A DNA stretch of 64,000 nucleotides from Henriciella barbarensis (GTDB lineage: Bacteria; Pseudomonadota; Alphaproteobacteria; Caulobacterales; Hyphomonadaceae), in assembly GCF_003576345.1 (NCBI RefSeq), contig NZ_QWGB01000007.1:186001-250000 (forward strand), written 5' to 3'. Each line of letters begins with the position of its first letter. Position 1 is the first letter of the stretch. Shown here piece by piece: positions 1-8,534 of this stretch. Position numbers and translations under genes: made by a program. Below the pieces are notes generated by a model. That model saw only the letters and a program-made list of their open reading frames with translations, searched no databases and was not told the origin of the DNA.

Positions 1-134
1 GCCGCGAGCCAGTACATTCGCGTTCGTGGGTGAAACGGGTTCACGCCGTTATACCAAGCCATCGACAGGATCAGTAGAACCATGAGAACGAAGGCAAGGA
101 CCGCGTAGAGTGCAGTTCTGGATTTTCTCGACAT
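1..134 (-). CDS. Small membrane protein, partial at window edge
   Basis: The reverse-strand frame opens at an ATG at 134 and stays open to the window edge, giving about 44 residues (starts MSRKSRTALYAVLAF). An AGAAGG Shine-Dalgarno-like sequence lies just upstream. Residues about 8-27 form one strongly hydrophobic segment after a basic start, so this is a single-pass or signal-anchored membrane protein, followed by a short polar stretch. The 3' end is outside the window, so the length and family are unknown. It follows gatA and another small membrane ORF on the same strand and may be the distal part of the same transcript. Confidence 0.55.
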   Translation of the reverse strand, partial: MSRKSRTALYAVLAFVLMVLLILSMAWYNGVNPFHPRTRMYWLA

Positions 135-183
135 ATTCGCCTTCTAGCATTCGGCAGCACAGGCCGTCACGCTCACAGATGCG

Positions 184-450
184 TTAGATGCCCCAGTCGC
201 GCTTGTCTCGGCCATCAGCGATGGGCAGCAAAGGCAACAGCACCAGAAGAAGGGCGAACAGGAACAGTATGGTGGGTACCGCAAAACCCTTCGGCCCGTC
301 CGTCACCGACTGTACTGTGGCGGCATGAACGCCAAGCCCTGCAAGAAATGTTGCAAGGGGCCAGCGCACTACCCGTAAGCGGAAATGCCTCAAAGAGAAC
401 AGGCCGGTTGTGATGTTTTCGAACAGGTTGCCATGGCCAAGCCTTGTCAT
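184..450 (-). CDS. Small hypothetical membrane protein downstream of gatA
   Basis: This is an 88-residue protein of no recognised family. The N-terminal part is basic and amphipathic (LFSLRHFRLRVVRWPLA). A hydrophobic stretch at about 30-45 and a long one at about 57-76 (VPTILFLFALLLVLLPLLP) suggest one or two membrane passes, followed by a charged tail. The ATG lies 10 bases beyond the gatA stop codon on the same strand, so it is probably translated from the gatA mRNA. The composition looks like that of a real small membrane protein, but only position and hydrophobicity support it. Confidence 0.5.
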   Translation of the reverse strand: MTRLGHGNLFENITTGLFSLRHFRLRVVRWPLATFLAGLGVHAATVQSVTDGPKGFAVPTILFLFALLLVLLPLLPIADGRDKRDWGI

Positions 451-460
451 GGCCGCCAGC

Positions 461-1933
461 CTACCACCACTTTTGCGGTTTCGCCACGAAGCCAGCCGCT
501 TCCTCGATGGCCCCGGCCACGCGGAAGCAGGATGCTTCGTCCAGCGCCTTGCCGATAACCTGCAGGCCTAGCGGAAGGCCCTGGCTGTCCAGCGCGGCGG
601 GCACCGATATGCCCGGCAGGCCCGCAAGGTTCGCGGTCACTGTGAAGATGTCGTTGAGGTACATCTGCACCGGGTCCGCCTTCTCGCCATACGCAAAGGC
701 AGCCGAGGGACAGGTCGGCGTCAGCAGCGCATCACATTTCTCGTACGCCTCGATGAAATCATTGAGGATTTTCGTGCGAACCTTCTGCGCGCGCAGATAG
801 TAGGCATCGTAATAGCCGGACGAGAGCACATAGGTACCGATCATCAGGCGGCGCTGAACTTCCGCGCCGAAGCCTTCAGAGCGCGTACCCTCATAGGTGC
901 CCACCAGATTGTCGCCCTGAACGCGCGTGCCATAGCGCATGCCGTCGTAGCGCGCGAGGTTCGAAGATGCCTCTGCCGGCGCCACAATGTAGTAAGCTGG
1001 CAGCGCATATTTCGTGTGAGGCAGCGAGACGTCGACGATCTCTGCGCCCTGCTCTTCCAGCCATTTTATGCCTTGGGCCCACAGCGCTTCGATCTCTTCT
1101 GGCATATTGTCGACACGGTATTCCTTGGGAATGCCGATCTTCATTCCTTTGACGCCCTGCTTGACGCTTTCGCGCCAGGCCGGAACCGGCTCCGGCAGCG
1201 ACGTTGAGTCCTTTGCATCGTGGCCGCACATGGCTTCCAGCAGGATGGCGCTGTCTTCGACGGTCTTGGCGATCGGGCCAGCCTGATCCAGCGAAGATGC
1301 GAATGCGACCATGCCATAGCGGCTGGCACGGCCATAGGTCGGCTTGATGCCAACAGTGCCCGTGAAGCTTGCAGGCTGGCGGATCGAACCGCCCGTATCG
1401 GATGCTGTAGCTCCCAGACACAGGTCGGCCGCGACGGCTGCCGCGGAGCCACCGGAGGACCCGCCAGGCGTCAGGTTCTGGTTAGAGCCTTCGCGGCGCC
1501 ACGGGTTTGCGGGCGGGCCGAACCGCGAGGTCTCGTTCGATGAGCCCATTGCGAACTCATCCATGTTGAGCTTGCCGAGCATGACCGCGCCGCGGTCCCA
1601 GAGCTGCTGGGTCACGGTCGATTCATAAGTCGGCGCGAACTCGCCCAGAATGTTCGAACATGCGGTCGTGCGAACATCCTTGGTGCAATAAAGGTCCTTC
1701 ACACCCAAAGGCGCACCTTCGAGTGCCCGTGCCTCGCCTGAAGCAATCTTTGCATCTGCCATGTCGGCCATTGCGAGCGCCTTCTCAGGCGTCTTCACGA
1801 CATAGGCGTTCAGCGTGTCATTCGATGCCTCGATCTCCTTGATGAAGGCCTCGGTCAGTTCACGCGATGAGAAGGCCTTGGCAGACAGCCCATCGAGGGC
1901 CGCAGCAAGTGTAAGTTTCGTGAGGTCGGTCAT
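461..1933 (-). CDS. gatA: Glutamyl/aspartyl-tRNA(Gln/Asn) amidotransferase subunit A
   Basis: GatA is the glutaminase subunit of GatCAB, which converts Glu-tRNA(Gln) and/or Asp-tRNA(Asn) to the amidated forms in the cytoplasm. The 490-residue length is usual for the family. The amidase-signature triad is visible: Lys79 in GVKD, the cis-Ser at about 159 in the GGSSGGS loop, and the nucleophile Ser183 in [10 protein letters not shown]. The frame is open for 43 codons further upstream, but family length and the typical MTDLTKLT start favour the ATG at 1933. gatC lies about 1.25 kb away on the same strand, separated by two opposite-strand genes, which is unusual. gatB is not in the window. Confidence 0.97.
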   Translation of the reverse strand: MTDLTKLTLAAALDGLSAKAFSSRELTEAFIKEIEASNDTLNAYVVKTPEKALAMADMADAKIASGEARALEGAPLGVKDLYCTKDVRTTACSNILGEFAPTYESTVTQQLWDRGAVMLGKLNMDEFAMGSSNETSRFGPPANPWRREGSNQNLTPGGSSGGSAAAVAADLCLGATASDTGGSIRQPASFTGTVGIKPTYGRASRYGMVAFASSLDQAGPIAKTVEDSAILLEAMCGHDAKDSTSLPEPVPAWRESVKQGVKGMKIGIPKEYRVDNMPEEIEALWAQGIKWLEEQGAEIVDVSLPHTKYALPAYYIVAPAEASSNLARYDGMRYGTRVQGDNLVGTYEGTRSEGFGAEVQRRLMIGTYVLSSGYYDAYYLRAQKVRTKILNDFIEAYEKCDALLTPTCPSAAFAYGEKADPVQMYLNDIFTVTANLAGLPGISVPAALDSQGLPLGLQVIGKALDEASCFRVAGAIEEAAGFVAKPQKWW

Positions 1934-2100
1934 CTGGCTAGGATCCACAAGAATAGGTTTGCGCCTTCGTATGCTGGCCGGGCTGGAGAGTTCAAGCCCC
2001 GGTGACTGAAACGCCGCAATTGAACCGGGAGGACCTTCTGCTCGTTTGCGTGTAATATCCACTGCGCGCTATCGCGCCAGCTGCAGACAGGAGGAAACAT

Positions 2101-2541
2101 ATGACCCGCACGAATCTTCTTTTCACGCTTCCGGCAACGGCTATCTTTGCACTCGCCGCATGCACATCGCAGCCTGACGCCAGCAGCGAGGAACCAGAAG
2201 CCTGGCGAACAGATGCCCGGCTCGGCGAAAAAGTCGATAGGGTTTGCTTCGCTTCGAACATTGACAGCTTTCGGATGGCGACCCGCAATAGCGTCATCGT
2301 CGAAGAAGGCGTGAATGATGAATACCTGATCGAAACAGTGGGTAGCTGTTATGACCTTGGTGGCGCGAATTCGCTCAGCTTCGACACGTTTCCCGGCGCA
2401 AGCTGCGTCACGAAGGGCGATTCGATCTACGCTTATCGCAGCGCGTTTGGCCCCGACCGGACGGATATTCCACCGGCACGCTGTCCGATCAGAGGAATTT
2501 ATGAATGGAACGAGGACGCAGCTGAAGACGAACAGGACTAG
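2101..2541 (+). CDS. DUF6491-like lipoprotein, copy 1
   Basis: This 146-residue protein begins with a lipoprotein signal peptide ending in the lipobox LAAC, with Cys at residue 21, so it is probably a lipid-anchored periplasmic protein. The start has an excellent Shine-Dalgarno (AGGAGG, 12 bases before the ATG). The mature part has four conserved-looking cysteines (DRVCF, GSC, ASC, ARC) and ends in IYEWNEDA, a layout resembling the DUF6491 family; the match was made by eye. The next gene is a clear paralogue in tandem. The function of the family is unknown. The pair sits between gatA and gatC on the opposite strand. Confidence 0.8.
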   Translation: MTRTNLLFTLPATAIFALAACTSQPDASSEEPEAWRTDARLGEKVDRVCFASNIDSFRMATRNSVIVEEGVNDEYLIETVGSCYDLGGANSLSFDTFPGASCVTKGDSIYAYRSAFGPDRTDIPPARCPIRGIYEWNEDAAEDEQD

Positions 2542-2607
2542 CTATTCGAAAGCCGGTTCGAACCTGGATTTTCCTTTAAGTCAGAACAACAGCTTTGCGT
2601 ATCCGCT

Positions 2608-2635
2608 TTGATACTTGCCAACTCTCGTTTACACT
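2608..2635 (+). promoter_or_regulatory. Candidate sigma70-type promoter before DUF6491 copy 2
   Basis: TTGATA and TACACT hexamers are separated by 16 bases, with the -10 about 50 bases before the ATG of the second DUF6491-like gene. This is a pattern match only. If real, the second paralogue can be transcribed independently of the first. Confidence 0.4.
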
Positions 2636-2686
2636 AAGGGTTGAGTGCAAGCTGTTTGCAGCTCTTGAGCGATGAGGAGTTATCCG

Positions 2687-3127
2687 ATGAAAATTTTCGC
2701 AATGATCGGCGCAGCGACTGCTGCAGCAACGATTTTGGGTGCCACGGCAATTGCTGACACGCCAAATGCAGGACCAGATGACTATCTCAACGATGTGCGC
2801 CTTGGCGAACAAGTCGACCGCATATGCTTCCGTGACCAGATCAATGACTTCCGAGAGGGAACCTCAATGACGGTTATCGCGGAGCGCGGCGTGAAGGACT
2901 ACCTCATCGAAACAACCGAAGAGTGTGATGAGCTCAATGGCGCGCAGACCGTTGTTCTGGACGGCACGTTTGCCGGCGGGCGGTGCGTCACCACCCGTGA
3001 TCGTATATCGGCATCTCAAAGCTATTTTGGCAGCGATGCGAGCAATGCGGCCTATCTGTGCCGCATCAAGGCGATCTACGAATGGAACGAAGACGCGCTG
3101 AGCGCTGACGTCGCTTCAATCGACTGA
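2687..3127 (+). CDS. DUF6491-like exported protein, copy 2
   Basis: This 146-residue paralogue of the preceding gene is chosen to start at the ATG at 2687. A GAGGAG Shine-Dalgarno lies just upstream there, and the start gives a clean signal peptide (MKIFAMIGAATAAATILGATAIAD). An upstream in-frame ATG at 2672 overlaps the Shine-Dalgarno region and is less likely. It lacks a lipobox, so this copy is probably soluble in the periplasm, unlike copy 1. The shared core DxRLGExVDRxCF, the four cysteine positions and the IYEWNEDA end show that the two arose by duplication. The function is unknown. Confidence 0.8.
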   Translation: MKIFAMIGAATAAATILGATAIADTPNAGPDDYLNDVRLGEQVDRICFRDQINDFREGTSMTVIAERGVKDYLIETTEECDELNGAQTVVLDGTFAGGRCVTTRDRISASQSYFGSDASNAAYLCRIKAIYEWNEDALSADVASID

Positions 3128-3146
3128 AGCCAGCGCGACATCTGCG

Positions 3147-3187
3147 AGAGAAGCCCGCGACCCAGTGCGGTCCTGCGGGCTTTCTCT
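3147..3187. terminator. Bidirectional hairpin terminator between DUF6491 copy 2 and gatC
   Basis: Arms containing AAGCCCGC and GCGGGCTT surround a loop of about 16 bases, flanked by GAGA/TCTC that extends the stem. The element lies between two convergent genes and reaches the gatC stop codon, so it can serve both strands. The U-tract is short. Confidence 0.55.
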
Positions 3188-3473
3188 ATTCGACCGACTT
3201 AGGAACAACGAAGAAGCCGTCTTCGCTCTTCGGCGCATTGGCCAGGACCTGGTCCTGGATGTTGCCGTCCGTCACGACGTCATCACGCATCGGCAGCGTC
3301 GCATTCACAACGGACGTCATTGGCTCAACACCCTCAACGTCCACCTCGTTGAGCTGCTCGATCCAGCCCATGATGGAAGTGAGTTCGTTTGCTAGCGGCT
3401 CAAGGCGATCCTCGCTCACAGCAATGCGCGAGAGGCGGGCAACCTTGCAGACATCTTCCTTCGTGACACTCAT
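3186..3473 (-). CDS. gatC: Glutamyl/aspartyl-tRNA amidotransferase subunit C
   Basis: GatC is the small subunit that clamps GatA to GatB. The 95-residue length and the sequence (MSVTKEDVCKVARLSRIAV start, MTSVVNATLPMRDDVV core) are typical. The ATG at 3473 is preferred over the longer open frame because it gives the family length and is preceded by GGAGA. It diverges from ruvX with 80 bases between start codons. In many alphaproteobacteria gatC directly precedes gatA. Here two opposite-strand genes and a terminator lie between them, so the two subunits must be transcribed separately. Confidence 0.95.
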   Translation of the reverse strand: MSVTKEDVCKVARLSRIAVSEDRLEPLANELTSIMGWIEQLNEVDVEGVEPMTSVVNATLPMRDDVVTDGNIQDQVLANAPKSEDGFFVVPKSVE

Positions 3474-3553
3474 GAACGGGTCTCCAATCGACAGAACCGT
3501 GCGATACGCGCTAGGCAGGGCAAATTCAAGAGAAGGGGGGCACTGAGCCTCAC

Positions 3554-4012
3554 ATGGCGACCATCGAGCTGTTCGACCTTCCACAAAGCGGCCCGCTGGT
3601 CGGCATTGATCCCGGCTCGAAAACGCTGGGCATTGCCGCCTGCGATGCTGGTCGGCTGATCGCCTCTCCTGTCGAGACGATAAAGAAGGGCCGCAAGCTC
3701 GGACCGTCTCTCGACCGCCTGTTCGAAATTATAGACGAAAGAAAGACGGTCGGCATTGTCATGGGCCTGCCGCTCAACATGGATGGCAGTGAAGGCCCTC
3801 GCGCTCAGTCGGCACGCGCCCTCGCGCGCAATATCATGGCGCGCCGCGAAATCCCTATCGCCTTTCAGGATGAGCGGCTGTCCAGCAGCGAAGCCGAGCG
3901 CGCTATGATCGCAGGTGACCTCTCCCGCGCCCGCCGCGCAGAACTTATCGATGCCTCGGCCGCCGCAATCATACTTCAGACGGCAATTGACAGGCTGGCG
4001 AACGCCTCATGA
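3554..4012 (+). CDS. ruvX: Putative Holliday junction resolvase RuvX/YqgF
   Basis: This is a 152-residue RNase H-fold protein of the YqgF family, implicated in Holliday junction resolution and in pre-16S rRNA 5' end processing. The first catalytic Asp lies in VGIDPGSKTLGIA (about residue 19), the GLPLNMDGSEGP loop follows, and FQDERLSSSEAE and a C-terminal DASAAAIILQ carry the other acidic residues. The length is normal. Its stop overlaps the ATG of the AEC transporter (ATGA), which implies translational coupling. Confidence 0.93.
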   Translation: MATIELFDLPQSGPLVGIDPGSKTLGIAACDAGRLIASPVETIKKGRKLGPSLDRLFEIIDERKTVGIVMGLPLNMDGSEGPRAQSARALARNIMARREIPIAFQDERLSSSEAERAMIAGDLSRARRAELIDASAAAIILQTAIDRLANAS

Positions 4013-4935
4013 GCGCCTTCCTCTCAGCGCTCGTCCCGGTCATCCTGATCGTCGCGCTGGGGCGGTTTCTAGGCTGGCGCAAGACCATCACGGATGATGG
4101 GTGGCGCGCGATCGAACGGCTGGCCTATGTCGTCCTCTTTCCAGCCCTGATTATTCGCGCACTGGCCAACGCCCCGTTTGAGAAAGCACCGTGGGCTCTC
4201 ATGGCCTTGCTAATCGCGGCCCAATGCCTCCTCGGCGGATTTGGACTGCTGGCCCGGCGCTGGCCCGGCATCCGCCGCCCGGAAGTCGGCTCCATTATCC
4301 AATCGAATGTTCGCTGGAACACTTTTGTCGCCCTCTCCATCGCGAGCGCGCTGTTCGGCGATGAAGGCCTCGCCCTCGTTTCCATCGCAGCGGCCGCCAT
4401 GATCCCGGCCGCTAATGTGCTCAGCGTCGCAGCACTCACCAGCCACGCCGAACGCGAAGGCCTGCCAAAGCGAAACCCGGTCAAGGAACTCCTGCGCAAT
4501 CCGCTCATCATCGCCTGCGCCGTGGGCGGCCTTCTTGCTGCGCTCAACATCGAAATCCCTCCCCTTCTCGACCTCAGCATAGATCTTCTTGGGCAAGGCA
4601 CGATCGCACTTGGCTTGCTGGCTGCCGGTGCCGGTATGGACATCGCTGCTCTAGGCCGCTCGGGCCTCAAGACCGTCAGCTGGTCGCTCGTACGGCTCAT
4701 CGGGTTGCCGATACTCGCCATAGGCGGCGCGCTGGTCCTCGGCATCAGCGGCACGCCGCTCGCCATCGCTGTCATCAGCGCATCGGTCCCGACGGCGACC
4801 AGCTCCTACATTCTGGCGCGCCAGCTTGGCGGTGACGCACCGCTTGCCGCGAATCTCATCGCGATGCAGACGGTCCTCTCACTCATTACCATGCCGCTCA
4901 TCTGGTTCGCCTGTCTCAGTTTCGGGCTGTTCTAG
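4009..4935 (+). CDS. AEC (auxin efflux carrier) family transporter
   Basis: This 308-residue, very hydrophobic protein has about ten membrane helices in two five-helix halves, as in the AEC/bile-arsenite-riboflavin transporter superfamily. Family-like signs are the N-terminal PVILIVALGRFLG, the RWNTFVALSIASALFG stretch and the C-terminal VPTATSSYILARQLGGD segment. The substrate cannot be deduced; relatives export organic acids or other small anions. It overlaps ruvX by four bases and is followed by pyrB, so it may be the middle gene of a ruvX-AEC-pyrB-pyrC' transcript. Confidence 0.85.
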   Translation: MSAFLSALVPVILIVALGRFLGWRKTITDDGWRAIERLAYVVLFPALIIRALANAPFEKAPWALMALLIAAQCLLGGFGLLARRWPGIRRPEVGSIIQSNVRWNTFVALSIASALFGDEGLALVSIAAAAMIPAANVLSVAALTSHAEREGLPKRNPVKELLRNPLIIACAVGGLLAALNIEIPPLLDLSIDLLGQGTIALGLLAAGAGMDIAALGRSGLKTVSWSLVRLIGLPILAIGGALVLGISGTPLAIAVISASVPTATSSYILARQLGGDAPLAANLIAMQTVLSLITMPLIWFACLSFGLF

Positions 4936-4989
4936 GCCTTGCGGGGGGCTGGAATCGCGCCTAAACCGCCGAAAATCGAAAGGCAGCGC

Positions 4990-5937
4990 ATGTCCATTCC
5001 GGGCTACAGCTACAAGTTTGATCACAAGCATCTATTGAGCATTGAGGACCTGTCCCGGCTCGATATCGAGCATATTCTTGATCTCTCCGAAGAGTTTGCA
5101 GAGGCAACGCGCGCCGGCCGCAGGCCAGAGCCGCACCTCAAGGACATGACGGTCATCAATCTCTTCTTCGAGAATTCGACCCGGACCATGTCCAGCTTCG
5201 AGATCGCGGCCAGACGCCTTGGTGCTGACGTCGTGGCGATGCCCATCGCCCAGTCGAGCGTCAAGAAAGGTGAGACGCTAATCGACACGGCAATGACGCT
5301 CAACGCGATGTCTCCCGACGCCATCGTGATCCGCCATTCCGCCTCAGGCGGGGTGAAGCTTCTCTCTCGGAAAGTGGATTGCGCTGTCATCAACGCGGGC
5401 GACGGCACACATCAACACCCGACGCAGGGCTTGCTCGACACCCTCACCATCCGGCGCACTAAAGGCCGGGTCGAAGGGCTGAAGGTCACCATCTGCGGCG
5501 ACATCCTGCACTCGCGTGTTGCACGCTCTACGACACTGGCCCTGCACCTACTCGGCGCAGAGGTCACCCTCTGTGGGCCAGCGACACTTCTGCCAACGGG
5601 GACCGAACATTGGGGCGCTGCTCGCACTACGCATAATTTCGATGATGCCATCGAAGGCGCTGACGTCATCATGATGCTGCGACTTCAGATGGAGCGCATG
5701 AACGGCGCCTACTTGCCGAGCCAGCGCGAATATTTTCGCAATTTTGGTCTAACCAGAGAGCGCCTTGCCCGCGCCGCCAGTGACGCAATCGTGATGCATC
5801 CCGGCCCGATGAACCGCGGCATCGAAATCGAAAGCGCTATCGCTGATGGAGACCGTTCTGTCATCACGCAGCAGGTCGAAATGGGCGTGGCGGTGCGCGA
5901 GGCTGTGTTGAAACTGCTCGCCGGGAGGCGCGTATGA
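4990..5937 (+). CDS. pyrB: Aspartate carbamoyltransferase catalytic subunit
   Basis: PyrB condenses carbamoyl phosphate with aspartate in the second step of pyrimidine synthesis. The 315-residue protein shows the carbamoyl-phosphate loop FFENSTRT (STRT at 63-66), the Lys loop QSSVKKGET, the HPTQ motif and the C-terminal [10 protein letters not shown]. The ATG at 4990 is chosen over an upstream in-frame TTG because it gives the family start. No pyrI-type regulatory subunit is nearby. Instead the start of a dihydroorotase-like gene overlaps its stop by four bases, as in organisms where an inactive PyrC forms a complex with PyrB. Confidence 0.97.
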   Translation: MSIPGYSYKFDHKHLLSIEDLSRLDIEHILDLSEEFAEATRAGRRPEPHLKDMTVINLFFENSTRTMSSFEIAARRLGADVVAMPIAQSSVKKGETLIDTAMTLNAMSPDAIVIRHSASGGVKLLSRKVDCAVINAGDGTHQHPTQGLLDTLTIRRTKGRVEGLKVTICGDILHSRVARSTTLALHLLGAEVTLCGPATLLPTGTEHWGAARTTHNFDDAIEGADVIMMLRLQMERMNGAYLPSQREYFRNFGLTRERLARAASDAIVMHPGPMNRGIEIESAIADGDRSVITQQVEMGVAVREAVLKLLAGRRV

Positions 5938-7205
5938 GCCGGACCCTGATCACAAACGCTCGCCTGCTCTGCCCGGCATCTGGCTTGGACGAGATGGGAA
6001 GCCTACTCATCGAGGATGGCAAAATTTCTGCCGTCGGAGATGTCAGCGGCGGCGCCGATACGCTGATCGATGCGTCGGGCCTCTGCCTTTCCCCCGGCCT
6101 CGTAGACCTCCGGGTCAAGACTGGCGAACCCGGCGGTGAACAACGCGAAACGCTCGAGACTGCTTCACGCGCGGCTGTTTCTGGCGGTGTGACGAGCATG
6201 GTTGTCATGCCGGATACCGAACCCGTGATTGATGATGTCGCCCTTGCCCAGTTCATTACGAATCGCGGCCGTGAAACATCAAAGACCCGTATCTATCCAG
6301 CTGGCGCATTGACCATCGGCCTGCAGGGCAAGGCGATGTCCGAAATCAGTCTGATGCAGGGCTCGGGCGCGGTCTTCTTCACCAATGGCGATTGGCCTGT
6401 CGGGGACACATCAGTCCTGCGGCGCACGATGGCTTATGCTGCCAGCTGCGGTGTGATGGTCTCAAGCCGCGCTGACACCCATACCCTGTCAGCACGGGGC
6501 GTCATGAATGCAGGCGCCCGCGCTGCGCGCATGGGGCTATCCGGCCTACCGCGCGAGGCGGAATGGATTGGCCTATCGCGCGACCTGTTTCTTGCCGAAG
6601 CAACTGGCTGCAGGCTCCTCGTCGATCAGATATCCACCGCACGCAGCCTCGAAATCATCCGCGAGGCACGTGATCGCGGCGTTGAAGTCTATGTCAGCGT
6701 CGCCGCCCACCATCTCTTCTTCAATGAGACCGACGTCGGCGACTATCTTACCTACTGTAAGGTCAATCCACCTTTCCGAAGCGAGGAAGACAGGCAAGCG
6801 CTTATTGATGCTCTGGCTGCCGGCGAAATCGATGCAGTCGTTTCAGCGCATGACCCACAGCCACCAGAAGAAAAACGCCTTCCCTTCGGCGAGGCTGCCT
6901 TTGGAGCTGCCGGGCTAGAAACAGTCCTATCTGCCCTTCTCGTTCTGGTTCAGGATGAGCGGCTCAGCCTGCTCGACGCGCTGCGACCGGTGACGGCCTC
7001 ACCCGCAAGCCTCATTGGCGTCCCGCAAGGTCGCCTGGCCGAAGGATTGCCTGCTGACCTCATCCTGTTTGACCCGGACAGGCCCTGGCATTGTGAACGT
7101 GAAAATCTGCTCTCGCGATCTCTGAACTCACCTTTCGATGGGCGCCGCATGGTCGGCCGTGTCATGCACACCATCATAGACGGCGAAACCGTCTTCCAAA
7201 GATAG
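5934..7205 (+). CDS. Non-catalytic dihydroorotase-like protein (PyrC'/PyrX type)
   Basis: This 423-residue protein aligns along its length with type I dihydroorotases: SPGLVDL...[26 protein letters not shown]. The metal ligands are gone. The HxH of DxHxH is Arg60-Val-Lys62; the His of HCED is replaced near Ser178; the His of HIST is Gln232; and the catalytic Asp of TDHAPH is Ala305. It is therefore very unlikely to hydrolyse carbamoyl aspartate. In Pseudomonas a similar inactive PyrC' is needed for assembly of the PyrB holoenzyme; the same role is inferred here from the ATGA overlap with pyrB. An active dihydroorotase must be encoded elsewhere. Confidence 0.93.
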   Translation: MSRTLITNARLLCPASGLDEMGSLLIEDGKISAVGDVSGGADTLIDASGLCLSPGLVDLRVKTGEPGGEQRETLETASRAAVSGGVTSMVVMPDTEPVIDDVALAQFITNRGRETSKTRIYPAGALTIGLQGKAMSEISLMQGSGAVFFTNGDWPVGDTSVLRRTMAYAASCGVMVSSRADTHTLSARGVMNAGARAARMGLSGLPREAEWIGLSRDLFLAEATGCRLLVDQISTARSLEIIREARDRGVEVYVSVAAHHLFFNETDVGDYLTYCKVNPPFRSEEDRQALIDALAAGEIDAVVSAHDPQPPEEKRLPFGEAAFGAAGLETVLSALLVLVQDERLSLLDALRPVTASPASLIGVPQGRLAEGLPADLILFDPDRPWHCERENLLSRSLNSPFDGRRMVGRVMHTIIDGETVFQR

Positions 7206-7208
7206 ACG

Positions 7209-7787
7209 TCAGATATCGAGGAGAGACAGGAGTTCGCCTTCAACCTCGACGAGGTCGACCGAAATCCCGCGCGACAACACGTCGAACTCAATCCCGCGGC
7301 AGTAGCGAACCAGCCGGCTCGCCGAGAGATCGGAATGTGGATCTCCCAACCGCCGCAGCGCACCGAAGAGTCGTGCGGGCAATAGTTCGGCCCAGGCTGT
7401 GACTTCCTGCAACAGAAGTTCGTCGCGCTGTGCGTACGCGATCATCGCATATTCGATGCGCGCAAGATCGGCTCGTTCTGGCGATGTCGCAATCAACATC
7501 ATCAGGAACTGAACGATATCGTGGGATGATTGCAGCGGCTTGGCTCCAAGTGCCTCATCCAGCCCTGCCTTGTAATCGGCCATATAAAGCCGGAAGGCGT
7601 CAGACAGCAGCGCGTCTATGGTGTCGAAATGATAGGTGATCGTCCCAGGTGAAACGTCGGCCTCAGCCGATACCAGCCTGTGCGTGATCCGATCTGCGCC
7701 CCAGTCGGGAATCAGGTCCAGCGTCGCCTGAAGGATTTTCTCCCGCGCAGGCAAAGTCTGAACGGTGTCAGTGTCAGCTGTCATCAT
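7209..7787 (-). CDS. TetR family transcriptional regulator
   Basis: This 192-residue protein has an N-terminal TetR helix-turn-helix at about 15-60 (EKILQATLDLIPDWGADRIT, then SPGTITYHF, the recognition-helix region). The C-terminal ligand domain is divergent, as usual. Tandem ATG codons at 7787 and 7784 are possible starts, with an AGGAT upstream. It is convergent with pyrC' (3 bases between the genes) and divergent from plsY, so it could control itself and possibly plsY. No clear palindrome was seen in the 135-base divergent gap, so the target is unknown. Confidence 0.88.
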   Translation of the reverse strand: MMTADTDTVQTLPAREKILQATLDLIPDWGADRITHRLVSAEADVSPGTITYHFDTIDALLSDAFRLYMADYKAGLDEALGAKPLQSSHDIVQFLMMLIATSPERADLARIEYAMIAYAQRDELLLQEVTAWAELLPARLFGALRRLGDPHSDLSASRLVRYCRGIEFDVLSRGISVDLVEVEGELLSLLDI

Positions 7788-7922
7788 CGGCCAATCCTAT
7801 AGTATTCAACGGCAAAGCGATGGTTAAAGCCATTTGTGCGTTTCGCACTGCGTCTTGACCTCACACAAAGAGCCGCACACAAAACCCTCCCCGCCGCTAG
7901 CACCCTGTCAGGAAACATTCTT

Positions 7923-8534
7923 ATGGACGGCATCGCCTTCATCATCGCGGCCCTCGGCGGCTACCTTCTCGGCTCGATCCCGTTTGGCCTATTCATCACA
8001 CGCGCAGCCGGACTTGGCGATATTCGTGAGATCGGTTCCGGCAATATCGGTGCAACGAATGTGTTGCGGACGGGTCGCAAGGATCTGGCACTCGCCACTC
8101 TGCTACTCGACAGCTTCAAGGCGGGCCTTGCCATTGTCGGCTTCGCGCTGATTTTTGGAGAGCGCAATGTCGGCCTGATCGCAGGCGTCTTTGCGTTCAT
8201 TGGCCACTGTTACCCGATCTGGCTACGATTCAAGGGCGGCAAGGGCGTTGCGACCTATGCTGGCCTCTTGCTTTTCGCTTCCTGGAAAGGCTTCCTGATC
8301 GCCGCCCCGATATGGCTAGCCGTCTTCTTCTTCTCGCGCATTTCGTCCCTGGCAGCTCTCACGGCGGCGACGCTCGTTCCCATCGGGGCATGGCTGCTCG
8401 GCGAGACACAGTTCGCTGTCGGTATCCTCGTGGTGCTGAGCGCTCTCGTATTCTGGACGCACCGCGCCAACCTCAAGCGCCTCCTATCTGGTACCGAACC
8501 GAAGTTCGGACAGAAGAAGAAAGACGCCGCTTGA
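7923..8534 (+). CDS. plsY: Acyl-phosphate:glycerol-3-phosphate acyltransferase
   Basis: PlsY is an inner-membrane enzyme that transfers an acyl group from acyl phosphate to glycerol-3-phosphate, the first step of phospholipid synthesis. The 203-residue, multi-helix protein shows the three family motifs: GSIPFG near residue 18, the GSGNIGATNVLR loop, and GHCYPIWLRFKGGKGVAT. The frame is open upstream, but the ATG at 7923 follows an AGGAAA and gives the normal N-terminus. The dprA TTG start overlaps its stop codon. plsY-dprA adjacency is common in alphaproteobacteria. Confidence 0.96.
   Translation: MDGIAFIIAALGGYLLGSIPFGLFITRAAGLGDIREIGSGNIGATNVLRTGRKDLALATLLLDSFKAGLAIVGFALIFGERNVGLIAGVFAFIGHCYPIWLRFKGGKGVATYAGLLLFASWKGFLIAAPIWLAVFFFSRISSLAALTAATLVPIGAWLLGETQFAVGILVVLSALVFWTHRANLKRLLSGTEPKFGQKKKDAA

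Noticed and set aside
891-1421. Long open frame on the minus strand inside gatA, in another frame
   Set aside because: It lies wholly within gatA, is Arg/His/Cys-rich and resembles no family; it is a by-product of high GC coding sequence.
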